Shown here in pieces: positions 52,559 through 62,007 of a stretch of 64,000 nt of DNA (positions are counted from its first letter, which is position 1; the number at the start of each line of letters is the position of its first letter). Origin of the DNA: an uncultured Eubacteriales bacterium (lineage in GTDB: Bacteria > Bacillota > Clostridia > Christensenellales > Aristaeellaceae); NCBI GenBank assembly GCA_902789365.1, contig CADANQ010000001.1:61107-125106 (forward strand). Direction: 5' to 3'. The notes under the pieces are model-generated. The model made no database searches. It saw only the letters and a list, made by a program, of their open reading frames with translations, and was not told the origin of the DNA. The position numbers were made by a program, and so were the translations under genes.

Positions 52559-53458
52559 TTATTCGGCTTCAAGCCTTCCTTCGCCGTTTTTATCCCGGAA
52601 AAAGAGGGCCAGCGTGCCCGGGCCCGAATGGGCACCGATCACCGGGCCGATAAAAGAGATCAGCACGTCCCTGACGCCCAGCTCCGACCGAAGCTTGTCC
52701 CTGAGCCACTCGGCGTCCTCGCGGCAGTCCCCGTGCCCGATGAACATCGTCTGTTCCGCGGGGTTCACGGCGAATTCCCTGGCCCTGTCCAGCAGCGCCT
52801 TGACACTGCGCCTGCGGCCGACCACCTTTTCCCTGCCCACCAGGTGCCCGTTGGGGTCCACGTTCAATACGGGCTTGATCTTGAGCATGGTCGCGGCGAA
52901 ATAGCTGGCCGCGGATATCCTGCCGCCGCGCTTGAGATACACAAGATCGTCGACGGTAAACCAGTGGATGGTATTCTGCGTGTTCTTTTCAGCCCAGTCG
53001 GCGCATTCGTCAAATTCCATGCCCGCGTCCCTTTGTTCCAGTACGCGGTGAACGAACAGGCCTTCCCCAAGGCTTGCCGAAAGGGAATCCACCGAGCGGA
53101 TCTTCCTTTCGGGGTACTTTTCCTTCAGCGCCGCCGCGGCCATGGCGGCCTGCGCGGCTGTTGTGCTCAGCCCCGAGGAAAACACCAGGAGCAGCGCGTC
53201 CTCCCCGCCCCTGAGGATGGGTTCCACCTGCTCGATCCAGGACGCTTCGTTAATCGCGGAGGTCTTGGTGACCGCGCCGGCGCGCATTTTTTCGTAAAAG
53301 GCTTTCGTATCCTTTCCGGCGTCCTTGCTTTCCAGGTCCAGGAGATGCGCTTCACCGTCCGCCTGGTAGAGCATCGGAACAACTTTCAGATTGGTATGGC
53401 TGTGAATATATTCCTCGGGAAGGTCACAGCAGGCATCCGTCACGATCCAGAAAGGCAT
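52559..53458 (-). CDS. DegV family protein (second copy)
   Basis: A 299-aa DegV protein. It shows VTDACCDLP at residues 5-13, TSAINEASW near 75 and the lipid head-group segment SSGLSTTAAQAAMAA near 100. The region GKEKVVGRRRSVKALLD near 205 is also typical. ATG 53458 has AAAAAGGAGGCCCC; the open frame extends 11 codons upstream without support. It is related to but clearly divergent from the copy at 197-1084. It is monocistronic, with a good promoter. Confidence 0.9.
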   Translation of the reverse strand: MPFWIVTDACCDLPEEYIHSHTNLKVVPMLYQADGEAHLLDLESKDAGKDTKAFYEKMRAGAVTKTSAINEASWIEQVEPILRGGEDALLLVFSSGLSTTAAQAAMAAAALKEKYPERKIRSVDSLSASLGEGLFVHRVLEQRDAGMEFDECADWAEKNTQNTIHWFTVDDLVYLKRGGRISAASYFAATMLKIKPVLNVDPNGHLVGREKVVGRRRSVKALLDRAREFAVNPAEQTMFIGHGDCREDAEWLRDKLRSELGVRDVLISFIGPVIGAHSGPGTLALFFRDKNGEGRLEAE

Positions 53459-53518
53459 AGGGGCCTCCTTTTTGCAAACGCTGAATTGCAATCCGCACGT
53501 TTTTGCGGATAGCGATAT

Positions 53519-53547
53519 ATTTTAGCATTTTAACCCGTCCGCGTCAA
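53519..53547 (-). promoter_or_regulatory. Promoter of the second degV gene
   Basis: On the minus strand TTGACG (53542-53547) and TAAAAT (53519-53524), 17-bp spacer. Confidence 0.7.
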
Positions 53548-53574
53548 GTTTGTTGTGCCGCGCTTATCATTTCT

Positions 53575-53609
53575 CCGCGTCCGCGGGGCCCTGAACCCGG
53601 CGGACGCGG
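53575..53609 (-). terminator. GC-rich hairpin after pullulanase gene
   Basis: A perfect 10-bp inverted repeat, CCGCGTCCGC (53575-53584) / GCGGACGCGG (53600-53609). No U-tract follows on the minus strand, so it is a weak terminator or a protective 3' hairpin. Confidence 0.45.
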
Positions 53610-53627
53610 CGCGTTTTCAAAGGCGGT

Positions 53628-56237
53628 TTACTCTGCGGAAGGAATCGCCACCGCGAAGGCGCTCCTGGGGCCGACAGTCGCCATGGTATCGCCCGCCGCC
53701 GCGCGGTCCTCCGGGAACTCGCAGCCGGAAAGAATTACCCTCGCCCCGTCCAGGGCGGCGTCGATATTCACGTCGGCAGGTTCGGGATTGGGATTGATCC
53801 ATGCGGCGCCGAGAACGCTTCCGTCCTTTACATACTTTACGAAGATCACCTGCCCGGACAGAATCTCGCATTCCGCGGTGACCCCGGGATCGGTCAGGAA
53901 AGCGTTGTCCCTGCGCATCCGGATCAGCCCGGCATAGAACCGGGAAGTCTCAAGGGCAAGGCTGCCCTCCGTCAGCGCTTCCCAGTTTATATTATTGATC
54001 CCGTCGGAACTGCGGTAGCTGTTCCCGTCGCCCTGTTTGGTCCTGAGCATTTCCTCTCCTGCCAGGAAGAAGGGCATGCCCCTGGACAGCATCACCACCG
54101 CGGCGCCCAGTCTGACCATTTCGGCGCGGGTTTCGTCGCTGTCCTCCGGGTTGGATAGAAGCAGCTTATCCCACAGGGTATGGTTGTCGTGGGACGTCAT
54201 ATAGTTGACCACCATGGCGTCACGGGCTTTCCAGCCCGCGGCGTTGGATGTGCCGCCGGTGATGCCGAAGACCACCCGGGCCGCGTTGGTCCTGTTAGCA
54301 GCGCCTGAGATATAGCCCTTTTCGGTCTGGCTGAACACGCTTCCCTTCAGCCCGTCCCGGATAGCGTCGTTAAACACGGCAATGGCGCCCGCGGCGCCGG
54401 GGGAAGCCGTGATTTTTCCGGCGTTGGCCTGGGTCGTCTGGAACGCCGCGTTCAGCTGGGACGTACCTCCGGTCCAGCCCTCGCCGTAAATCAACGCGGA
54501 TGGGTTGATCCCGTGGACCGCCCGCTCGATCATCTGCATGGTCTCCACATCGTGCAGGGCCATCAGGTCAAAGCGGAAGCCGTCCAGGTGGTACTCCTTC
54601 AGCCAGTAGGTCACGCTGTCCACCATGTATTTGCGGAACATCACCCGCTCGGAAGCGGTCTCGTTGCCGCAGCCCGATCCGTTGGAGGGATCGCCGCCCG
54701 GCGTCCAGCGGTAGTAGTAATAGGGCACGATGCGGTTGAGGGAGGAATCCAGCGCATAGGTATGATTGTATACCACGTCCATCACAACGCCGATCCCCTG
54801 ACCGTGCAGAGCCTGCACCATTCGTTTGAGCTCCGTAATACGGACCTCGCCATGGTACGGGTCCGTGGAATAGCTTCCCTCCGGCACGTTGTAGTTTTTG
54901 GGATCGTAGCCCCAGTTGAACTGCGCCTCGGACAGCCGCGTCTCGTCGACGGTGGCAAAATCGTAAATCGGCTGCAGGTGCACATGGGTGATTCCCAGGG
55001 CTTTCAGGTAATCCACGCCGACGGCCTGTCCGGCGGCGTTGGTCAGGCCGGTCTCGGTGAAGGCCAGATACTTGCCCGGATACGCCGTCCCGGGCATGGC
55101 GTTGGAAAAATCACGGACGTGGACCTCCCACACCACCGCGTCCTGATAGGTGGCGATCGAAGAAACCGGCGCGTCCTCGGCAAAGCCCTCGGGGTCGGTC
55201 AGGGCCAGGTCGATTACCATGCCCCTGTCGCCGTTGACGCCGGCGGCGCGGGCGTAGGGATCCACCGCTTCCTGGGTTCCCATGGCCGTGGTGACGGAAT
55301 AGGTGTAATAGGTGCCGCTTCCGCACCGCGCCGTCGCCTCCCACACGCCCTTGTCCTTTTTCTCCATGGGCGCCGAAAGGTACGCGCTGCCGCCGTCGCC
55401 GTTTTCAAACAGATTCAGGACCACCGCGGACGCGGTGGGCGCCCACACCTTGAACGTGGTTTCATCCCCGCGGACAACCGCTCCAAGGTCGTCCCCGTCA
55501 TAGGTATAGTTCGCGATAAATTCCTCGGAGTCGAAGACAGCGGTGGGAACCGCCGTTTTTCTTCCGTAGCCCTCAATCTCCATCTCGTAAGCGCAGGTCA
55601 GATCAATCTCCTCCTCCAGGGTCACGATTCCCGTGATTACCTTGTTGTTCATGCTGGAAATGCCGCTGACCGGGGTCTTCCGTCCGTCCCGGTACACAGT
55701 CACCTGGGAGGGGGACGTCAGCCGCGCGGCGGGAGAAATGAAATACCGTATCTCATGCCCGGAGATGATGGCCGCCATGGAAAAATTGCGGATATTCTCC
55801 AGCGTTTTTCCCCCGTCGCGGCTCGTATACTGGTCCCCGTCGCCGCTCTTTAAGTAAATGACCGTATCCCTTCCGGTAATTACGGCGAAGCGGTCCGCCT
55901 CAAAATCCTTGGAGGCGCTGCCCCAGGAACTCCCGCCGGGCTGCGAACAGCCGGTCCTGACGATGAACCCCACCTGTTCCACATCCGCGGGCACGTTGAT
56001 GACCACCTTGCCGCCGTATTCGCATTCATGGAACAAGTACCCGTGCCCGTCGGCGTTCGGAAACCAGATCCACATGTCCGACGTGGCATAATCAGCACCT
56101 TCCTTTGTCCAGTAGAAGGTGACCCTGTTCATGCCTTCCTCCATCGGGAGGGTATATTCCTCCGCCGGAGCCATGGGCAAAGAGAAACATGTGAACGCAA
56201 GCGCGATGACCAGAAGCAGACTTATCTTTCTTCTCAT
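53628..56237 (-). CDS. Secreted type I pullulanase (GH13)
   Basis: An 869-aa debranching enzyme that cuts alpha-1,6 bonds of pullulan and starch. A Sec signal peptide occupies 1-25 and there is no lipobox. A CBM41-like starch-binding module covers about 28-125, a CBM48 region about 255-335 and the GH13 barrel starts near 365. The type I pullulanase signature appears as FNWGYDP (440-446, usually YNWGYDP). The catalytic Asp557 is in GFRFD, Glu586 in YGEGW, and the transition-state Asp in TSHDNHTLW. ATG 56237 has GGGGAGGCTGAG; ten upstream codons lack support. No cell-wall anchor is visible, so it is probably released. It is monocistronic. Confidence 0.95.
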   Translation of the reverse strand: MRRKISLLLVIALAFTCFSLPMAPAEEYTLPMEEGMNRVTFYWTKEGADYATSDMWIWFPNADGHGYLFHECEYGGKVVINVPADVEQVGFIVRTGCSQPGGSSWGSASKDFEADRFAVITGRDTVIYLKSGDGDQYTSRDGGKTLENIRNFSMAAIISGHEIRYFISPAARLTSPSQVTVYRDGRKTPVSGISSMNNKVITGIVTLEEEIDLTCAYEMEIEGYGRKTAVPTAVFDSEEFIANYTYDGDDLGAVVRGDETTFKVWAPTASAVVLNLFENGDGGSAYLSAPMEKKDKGVWEATARCGSGTYYTYSVTTAMGTQEAVDPYARAAGVNGDRGMVIDLALTDPEGFAEDAPVSSIATYQDAVVWEVHVRDFSNAMPGTAYPGKYLAFTETGLTNAAGQAVGVDYLKALGITHVHLQPIYDFATVDETRLSEAQFNWGYDPKNYNVPEGSYSTDPYHGEVRITELKRMVQALHGQGIGVVMDVVYNHTYALDSSLNRIVPYYYYRWTPGGDPSNGSGCGNETASERVMFRKYMVDSVTYWLKEYHLDGFRFDLMALHDVETMQMIERAVHGINPSALIYGEGWTGGTSQLNAAFQTTQANAGKITASPGAAGAIAVFNDAIRDGLKGSVFSQTEKGYISGAANRTNAARVVFGITGGTSNAAGWKARDAMVVNYMTSHDNHTLWDKLLLSNPEDSDETRAEMVRLGAAVVMLSRGMPFFLAGEEMLRTKQGDGNSYRSSDGINNINWEALTEGSLALETSRFYAGLIRMRRDNAFLTDPGVTAECEILSGQVIFVKYVKDGSVLGAAWINPNPEPADVNIDAALDGARVILSGCEFPEDRAAAGDTMATVGPRSAFAVAIPSAE

Positions 56238-56365
56238 CTCAGCCTCCCCGCCGGCGCAGACCGGCAAAAAACGTCGTATTCACACTGCAGCATACAAATA
56301 ATATACCGCAGTCCGCCCTGCTTGTCCAGCGCGGAAGCGGGGCTGGCCGGTGAAAAATAAAAAAG

Positions 56366-56400
56366 ATGAAAAAACGGACCTCTCCGATCCGTTCTTTTCA
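56366..56400 (-). terminator. Terminator after the MATE gene
   Basis: On the minus strand AACGGA (56388-56393) pairs with TCCGTT (56373-56378), followed by TTTTC; outer A/T arms extend the stem. Confidence 0.7.
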
Positions 56401-56417
56401 TCCATTTTATAAAGCGC

Positions 56418-57830
56418 TCAGTACCCGATGCTCTTCAGGGGGCGGCAGGCTTTCTTTCCCCGCTCTTCCGTGCGGCCTCCTCCGCGCCGCATCAGGCTGC
56501 GCCAGGTGCGCACAAAACAGGGCAGCAGGAAGATGTCCGCCATCACCCACGCCAGGGGATTGGCAAAACAGGCGGCGTCAAAGCCGAACCTGGGCACCAA
56601 AGCCACGGCCACCAGGGTCCTGGCCGCCATTTCAAACACGCCGGCGACCATCGCAAGGCGCGTAAAGCCCATGCCCTGGATGCTGAAGCGCACGATATTC
56701 ACAAACAGCAGCGGGATGAAAAACGCCACATTGGCAACCATGTATCTCATGGCCATCGCCGCGACAGGCCCGTCGGTATCGCTGCCGAGGAAGATTCCCA
56801 GCATCATGCCGCCCGTCAGATATACCAGGGCCAGCACCAGCAGGGAATACACCGTCCCGATCACCCCGGCGGCCCGGAGCCCCGCGGGGATCCTTTCCGC
56901 CCTGGCGGCCCCCACATGCTGTCCGCAGAAGGTGGCCATGGCCGTCGCCAGAGCGTCAAACACGCAGGTAAAAAAGCTGTACAGCTTGCCAGCGGCGGTC
57001 ACAGCCGCCACGGCGCCGGTGCCGAGGCCGTTGACCGCGGTCTGCATCACGATGGAGCCCACCGCCGTAATGGAATACTGCAGCCCCATGGGAATGCCCA
57101 TGGCCGCCGTTTTAAGGATATAGCGCCTGCGGAATTTCAGGTCGTCGGGGCATTCGGTCAGCATCGGGAGATGCTTCAGCACGGTCCTCACACACCCGAT
57201 CCCCGCAAAAAGCTGGCTGATGACCGTAGCCCACGCGGCCCCGGCCACACCCATACGGAACACCGGGATGAACACCAGGTCCAGGGCGATGTTGATTACC
57301 GACGCCGCCACAAGGTAAAGCACGGGCGTCCTGGAATCCCCTACCGCGCGCAGAACGCTGCCCGCAAGGTTGTAGACCACCGTCACGGGAATCGCGAAAA
57401 AGATGATGCGGATATACGCGGACGCCTCGTCAAGGATATCCGCGGGCGTGTTCATCGCCCGGAGCGCCGCACCGCAGCCAAGACCCGTTCCGACGGCAAA
57501 CACAACGGAAATGCCGGCGGCCAGATAGCAGGCGCCGGCCGTATAGCGGCGCAGCGCCTTTTCATCCCCCGCCCCGAAAGCCTGGGAAATCGGGATTCCG
57601 AATCCCGAACAGATCCCCATGCAGAAGCCCAGCACAAGGAAATTGACCGATCCGGTGGAGCCCACCGCGGCCAGGGCCGAGGTGCCCAAAAAACGGCCGA
57701 CGATGGCCGCGTCCGCAAAGCTGTAGAGCTGCTGGAAAAAAAGTCCGAACATCAGCGGAACGGAAAAGCCGAGAATCAGCTTCAGCGGGTCGCCTTCCGT
57801 CATGTTCCGCGTCACATTGTTCCTGGTCAT
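56418..57830 (-). CDS. MATE family efflux transporter
   Basis: A 470-aa polytopic protein with twelve hydrophobic segments in two halves. The N-terminal LILGFSVPLMFGLFFQQLYSFADAAIVGRFLG and the matching start of the second half (ILKTAAMGIPMGLQYSITAVGSIVMQ, near 240) are typical of the DinF/NorM-type MATE pumps that export drugs or toxic metabolites with sodium or protons. ATG 57830 has AAAGGAGC; eight upstream codons lack a site. It is monocistronic, with a terminator on each side. Substrate unknown. Confidence 0.93.
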   Translation of the reverse strand: MTRNNVTRNMTEGDPLKLILGFSVPLMFGLFFQQLYSFADAAIVGRFLGTSALAAVGSTGSVNFLVLGFCMGICSGFGIPISQAFGAGDEKALRRYTAGACYLAAGISVVFAVGTGLGCGAALRAMNTPADILDEASAYIRIIFFAIPVTVVYNLAGSVLRAVGDSRTPVLYLVAASVINIALDLVFIPVFRMGVAGAAWATVISQLFAGIGCVRTVLKHLPMLTECPDDLKFRRRYILKTAAMGIPMGLQYSITAVGSIVMQTAVNGLGTGAVAAVTAAGKLYSFFTCVFDALATAMATFCGQHVGAARAERIPAGLRAAGVIGTVYSLLVLALVYLTGGMMLGIFLGSDTDGPVAAMAMRYMVANVAFFIPLLFVNIVRFSIQGMGFTRLAMVAGVFEMAARTLVAVALVPRFGFDAACFANPLAWVMADIFLLPCFVRTWRSLMRRGGGRTEERGKKACRPLKSIGY

Positions 57831-57948
57831 ACAAAAAGCTCCTTTCAGAAACAACGTGTGTTATATCACTTTCTCCCCTCCCGTTCAATATCCCGCACGT
57901 CTGTTTTTCCACCAGTTTGGGCGGGTCGGCATTAGCCCTGTCAGCGGC

Positions 57949-57975
57949 AAAAAAAAGGCCGCCGGAGCGGCGGCC
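57949..57975 (-). terminator. Terminator after topB
   Basis: On the minus strand GGCCGCCG-CTC-CGGCGGCC (57957-57975), followed by eight T. Confidence 0.92.
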
Positions 57976-57985
57976 CGGGCCTTAA

Positions 57986-60151
57986 TCAACGCGTTTTTTC
58001 ATATTTAACGGAAAGCGATACCGACGGCGTGTCTTTTTCCGCGGGCGTGAAGGAGATTATCCCGTCCTTCATTCGGATCACCCCGGTGGAGCCGGGGACC
58101 TCACCCTTTTCAAGGATCAGCCGGACGATTTTCTCGTTCAGCGCAGGCCCCCCGCCCCGGGTAAGGCAGTCCTTCCACAGGGTAAAGCGGCACCCGTTTT
58201 TCCAGTCGGAGCACCCGAAGGCCCGCTGCGTCTCCATAATCCCCTTGCCGCACAGCGGACACGCGAGGCCCTTTACGGCTGCCGTCCCGCTTTTTCGCCC
58301 TTTATTGCCGCCCCGCTGCTCCGGAGGGAAACTCACTTCCGTGGTGGTTGTCTTCGCGTAGTCCACCAGAAAAGCGCTCAGACGGCGAATGCCCTCCATA
58401 AACCGCTCGGTATCCCTCTTGTTTTCGGCAATCTCGCTCAAAGCCAGTTCCCATTTGCCGGTGGTCTCGGGGCTGGACGCTTCCTTCGGCGCTACGCCGA
58501 TCAGACGCACGCCCTTGTCCGTCGCTTCGATGGCCCGGCCGCGCCTTGACGCGTAACCCACCTGCACCAGCCTTTCGATAATCTGGGCGCGGGTGGCCGG
58601 GGTGCCAAGGCCGGAGCCCTTCATCTGTTCTCTCAGCGCCTCGTCCTCCAGTTCCCGTCCGGCGTTTTCCATCGCCGAAAGCAGACTGGCGTCGGTATGG
58701 GGGGACGGCGGTTTGGTGGTTTCCTTTTTGACCGTGGCTTTCTGAACGGTCCTTTTGTCCCCTTCCTTCAGGTCCGGGAGCGGAGCCTCGTCGTCCTTCG
58801 CTTTTTTCTTTTTCGTCCCGTCGTCGCTTCCGGCATAGACGCTTTTCCACCCCAAATCCCTGACGGTGCGCCCGGAGGAACGGAAGCTTTCCCCTTCGCA
58901 AACCGTGATGACCTTCGCGGCGTCGTACACAAAGGGGGGATAAAAAACGGCGACGGTCCGTCTGGCGATCAGGTCGAACACCTTTTTCAGATCCTCGGAC
59001 ATCTGGTCCAGTCTGGCGGTCTGAGGCGTCGGAATGATGGCATGATGGTCGCTGACCTTGGCGTTGTCGAATATCCGTTTGGAAAAAGGCAGCTTCCCGT
59101 CCTCTTTCCAGGGAATGTTTTTTACAAGGTCCGCATAAACAGACGGCAGTTTCTCCAGGGTCTGTTTTGTGCGGGGGATCATATCCGTCGGCAGGTATCT
59201 GGAATCCGTCCGGGGATAGGTGACCGCCTTCCATTTTTCGTACAGCTCCTGGGTGAGCCTCAGGGTTTTGTCCGCCGTGAAGCCGAGCCGCTGGTTCGCG
59301 TCGCGCTGAAGGCTGGTCAGGTCGTACAGCTGGGGCGCCGGTTCCCGCTTTTCCTCGTGCGTCACCGATGCGACGGCCGCTTCCTTCCCCTTCACCTTCC
59401 GGGCGATGGCGTCGGCCGTCTCCTTATCGGGGATCCGGGCCGCGGTCTTTTCTTCCTTCGCGACGGGGGAAAACCACATTCCGTCGTAATCCCCGAACTG
59501 CGCGGTCAGGGTGTAATACTCCTCGGGGCGGAAGTTTTCGATTTCAAGCCGCCTTTTCACCAGGATGGCGAGGGTGGGAGTCTGGACCCGGCCGACGGAC
59601 AGAAGGGTGTTGTACCTTAGGGTAAAGGCCCTGCTGGCGTTCATCCCCACCAGCCAGTCCGCCAGGGAGCGGCATTTGGCGCTGCGGTATAATCCGTCAT
59701 ACTCCCCCGAATCCTTCAGGGCGGCAAAGCCGTCCCGGATGGCCGCGTCGGTCATGGAGGATATCCACAGCCGCCGTACGGGTTTTTTGCATTTGGCTTC
59801 CTCATAGATCAGGCGGAAAATCAGTTCGCCCTCCCGACCGGCGTCCGTCGCGCAGATCAGGGAGTCGGTTTCGGCGGCGTTGATATATTTTTTTACCAGC
59901 TGATATTGTTTTCTGGTCTTCGGCAGCACCTTCAGGGGAATCTCTTCGGGCAGGATCGGCAGGTCGTCCATCCGCCAGCGCTTGTATTTTTCGTCCAGTT
60001 CATCCGGCTCGCACAGGGATACCAGGTGGCCCATGGCCCAGGTCACCAGGTATTCGCTGTTTTTAAGGCATCCGTCTCCCCGTTCCCTGCAGCCCAGCAC
60101 CCGGGCGATATCCCTGCCGACACTGGGTTTTTCAGCCACGACGACAATCAT
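57986..60151 (-). CDS. topB: DNA topoisomerase III
   Basis: A 721-aa type IA topoisomerase that unlinks DNA by single-strand passage. The Toprim domain has Glu7 (VVAEKPS) and the DxD-type acidic group near ATDAGREGE (Asp103). The active-site Tyr312 lies in TYPRTDSRYLP. A C-terminal zinc ribbon (CPLCGKG...CSDWKNGC near 635-660) follows a glycine/basic linker. An extra ~70-residue C-terminal beta domain ends the protein. It overlaps the end of the phosphoesterase gene by 20 bp, so the three genes (trmN6-like, phosphoesterase, topB) form an operon. Confidence 0.96.
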   Translation of the reverse strand: MIVVVAEKPSVGRDIARVLGCRERGDGCLKNSEYLVTWAMGHLVSLCEPDELDEKYKRWRMDDLPILPEEIPLKVLPKTRKQYQLVKKYINAAETDSLICATDAGREGELIFRLIYEEAKCKKPVRRLWISSMTDAAIRDGFAALKDSGEYDGLYRSAKCRSLADWLVGMNASRAFTLRYNTLLSVGRVQTPTLAILVKRRLEIENFRPEEYYTLTAQFGDYDGMWFSPVAKEEKTAARIPDKETADAIARKVKGKEAAVASVTHEEKREPAPQLYDLTSLQRDANQRLGFTADKTLRLTQELYEKWKAVTYPRTDSRYLPTDMIPRTKQTLEKLPSVYADLVKNIPWKEDGKLPFSKRIFDNAKVSDHHAIIPTPQTARLDQMSEDLKKVFDLIARRTVAVFYPPFVYDAAKVITVCEGESFRSSGRTVRDLGWKSVYAGSDDGTKKKKAKDDEAPLPDLKEGDKRTVQKATVKKETTKPPSPHTDASLLSAMENAGRELEDEALREQMKGSGLGTPATRAQIIERLVQVGYASRRGRAIEATDKGVRLIGVAPKEASSPETTGKWELALSEIAENKRDTERFMEGIRRLSAFLVDYAKTTTTEVSFPPEQRGGNKGRKSGTAAVKGLACPLCGKGIMETQRAFGCSDWKNGCRFTLWKDCLTRGGGPALNEKIVRLILEKGEVPGSTGVIRMKDGIISFTPAEKDTPSVSLSVKYEKTR

Positions 60152-61070
60152 CCGCGTTGTCTCCTCCGACTATTTGTTTTTTTCCTCCGGGGCCGTATAC
60201 GGCGCTCTCCGCCAGCTTTCGTCCCGCCGACCCGCGGCGGAATACGATCTTGATGATCTGGGGCGTCGCGCCGAGCCTGACCGGCAAAAGCGAGGTGCCG
60301 ATCCCGTTGCCGATCAGGATATCCGCGCCGTTTTCTCTTTTCCAGCCCGTAAGATACCTGCCGCGGTAAACAGACGACGAAAAGACGGGCCGGCCGAACA
60401 CCGTGACCTGACCCCCGTGGGTATGCCCGCACAGCGCCAGGTGATAAAAGGGCGGAACGATATCCGCAAGCGCGTCGGGATTGTGGCAAAGAAACAGCAC
60501 AAAAGACGCGTCCTGCGCCTCCAGCCTCACCGCTTCCGCGTCCGGCGTTCCTTCCCTGAAATCGTCCAGCCCGGCCAAAGCCGCGCCGCCGGTCAGGGGA
60601 ACGCAGCGATTGACCGGCATCTCCCATCCGGCGTCCCTCACCGCCGCTTCCAGGGCATCCCTGGATACGGCGCCGCAAAGGTCATGATTCCCGGGCACCG
60701 CAATCACCCTTCTGCCTCTCAGAATGGGAGCCAGAAGGCCGATGCACTTCGGGGAATCCTCCGCATCCTCCCCAAAGTCCCCGCCCAGCAGGACGCAGTC
60801 GCTGTCAAGCGCCGCTATCGCCCCGGTCATTCGGTCGAACTGGTCATGGCTCAGAAGCTTCCCGTAATGGATATCGGACACAAACAAAACCGAAAAACCG
60901 TCCGACGCCGCGGGCCAAAGCGGATGGCTGTATTCCCACACCTGCGTTTCAAGCCGTTCGGTTCCGCTGATCCTGCGGATCGCTCCCAGGCGGATGACAG
61001 GCACCATGGCTCTGCCGACGGAACGCACCAGTCTCCTGACAGGTCCGTCGGTTTGATTACTGACGTTCAA
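60132..61070 (-). CDS. Calcineurin-like metallophosphoesterase (YkuE/YaeI type)
   Basis: A 312-aa protein with all metal motifs of the family: FVSDIHYGK near residue 67, LLGGDFGED near 98, VPGNHDLCG near 127 and CGHTHGGQV near 222. Relatives of the YkuE/YaeI branch are membrane-associated and often Tat-exported; here the N-terminus lacks a twin-Arg or hydrophobic signal, so cytoplasmic or peripheral location is more likely. The gene starts four bases after the methyltransferase gene and runs into topB. Substrate unknown. Confidence 0.88.
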   Translation of the reverse strand: MNVSNQTDGPVRRLVRSVGRAMVPVIRLGAIRRISGTERLETQVWEYSHPLWPAASDGFSVLFVSDIHYGKLLSHDQFDRMTGAIAALDSDCVLLGGDFGEDAEDSPKCIGLLAPILRGRRVIAVPGNHDLCGAVSRDALEAAVRDAGWEMPVNRCVPLTGGAALAGLDDFREGTPDAEAVRLEAQDASFVLFLCHNPDALADIVPPFYHLALCGHTHGGQVTVFGRPVFSSSVYRGRYLTGWKRENGADILIGNGIGTSLLPVRLGATPQIIKIVFRRGSAGRKLAESAVYGPGGKKQIVGGDNADDCRRG

Positions 61071-61074
61071 CTTT

Positions 61075-61764
61075 TTATCCTTTCCGCTCCGGAATAATGG
61101 GCGGCATCACCCTGACGCCCCCGGGCCTGCCCTTAAAAACCAGCTCCATCAGCACCCGTTTGGCGTATGCGTTCGCATGCGCGTGCACCGCCTGCAACCG
61201 CTTGAGGGCAAATCCGCGCTCAAAGGCGCCGGCAAGGAAGCCGTCCGTTTTTTCCGCCGGAATAATCACGCACAGGCGGCCCCTGAACCGAAGAGCGCGC
61301 GCGGCCGCCCCGAACAGATCGTCCCAGTCAAAATATTTCCAGGTACGCGCCCCGTCGTCCTCAAACCTGTCCGTGCCCCAATAGGGCGGATTGCATACGC
61401 ACAAATCGAAGCCGCCCCGCTCCACGTTTTCCGGAAGCGCGCGGATATCGCAGCATATAACGGTAATATAATCCTCCAGGCCGTTCATCCGGACGCTTCT
61501 CCGCGCCCGGTCGCAGGCGTCTTCCCGGATCTCCGCCCCCACAAAACGAAGGCTGTGGTCTCCCGCCCACATGAGCAGCGGCAGCACGCCGTCGCCGCAG
61601 CCAAGGTCCAGCACCTTCTCCCCATGCCGGGGAGAAGCGAAAGCCGCCAGGCGGACGCTGTCGCTCCCGAACCGGTAGGTATTACGCCCCTGGATGATCA
61701 TCAGCCCGTCGCAGAGGAGGTCGTCCAGGGTCTCCCCCTCCTTCAGCATTTCCTTCCGAAGCAT
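61075..61764 (-). CDS. TrmN6-like tRNA1(Val) A37 N6-methyltransferase
   Basis: A 229-aa class I methyltransferase. Its KVLDLGCGDGVLPLLM (motif I, near residue 45), the adenine-N6 motif NPPYWGT near 120 and the late CVIIPAEK segment match the YfiC/TrmN6 family, which modifies A37 of tRNA-Val. The longest frame begins at 61860, but family homology begins only after residue 33, so ATG 61764 is chosen; the ribosome site there is weak (GAGGACGGG), so this start is less certain. First gene of the operon with the phosphoesterase and topB. Confidence 0.85.
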   Translation of the reverse strand: MLRKEMLKEGETLDDLLCDGLMIIQGRNTYRFGSDSVRLAAFASPRHGEKVLDLGCGDGVLPLLMWAGDHSLRFVGAEIREDACDRARRSVRMNGLEDYITVICCDIRALPENVERGGFDLCVCNPPYWGTDRFEDDGARTWKYFDWDDLFGAAARALRFRGRLCVIIPAEKTDGFLAGAFERGFALKRLQAVHAHANAYAKRVLMELVFKGRPGGVRVMPPIIPERKG

Positions 61765-61893
61765 TCGTCCCGTCCTCTGCGCGGATGCCGGCGCTTTTCG
61801 GCGATGCTTCCGCCCTGCCGGCCCAGCTTTTATCATACCAGCGTCCCCGAAAGATTGCAATCCCCCGGCGAAATGCGTTCCTCGGGCAAAAAT

Positions 61894-61922
61894 TTGACAG
61901 CCCGTCTGAAACCGGCTATACT
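61894..61922 (+). promoter_or_regulatory. Strong promoter of the STAS-kinase gene
   Basis: TTGACA (61894-61899) and TATACT (61917-61922) with a 17-bp spacer, 85 bp before the ATG. Confidence 0.85.
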
Positions 61923-62007
61923 GTAAATTGTCATTTGATTATTATATATCATTCGCCCGCCGCAGCCGCGTCCGGCCCGCCGCTTTACCCGAAGGGAGTT
62001 GATCAGA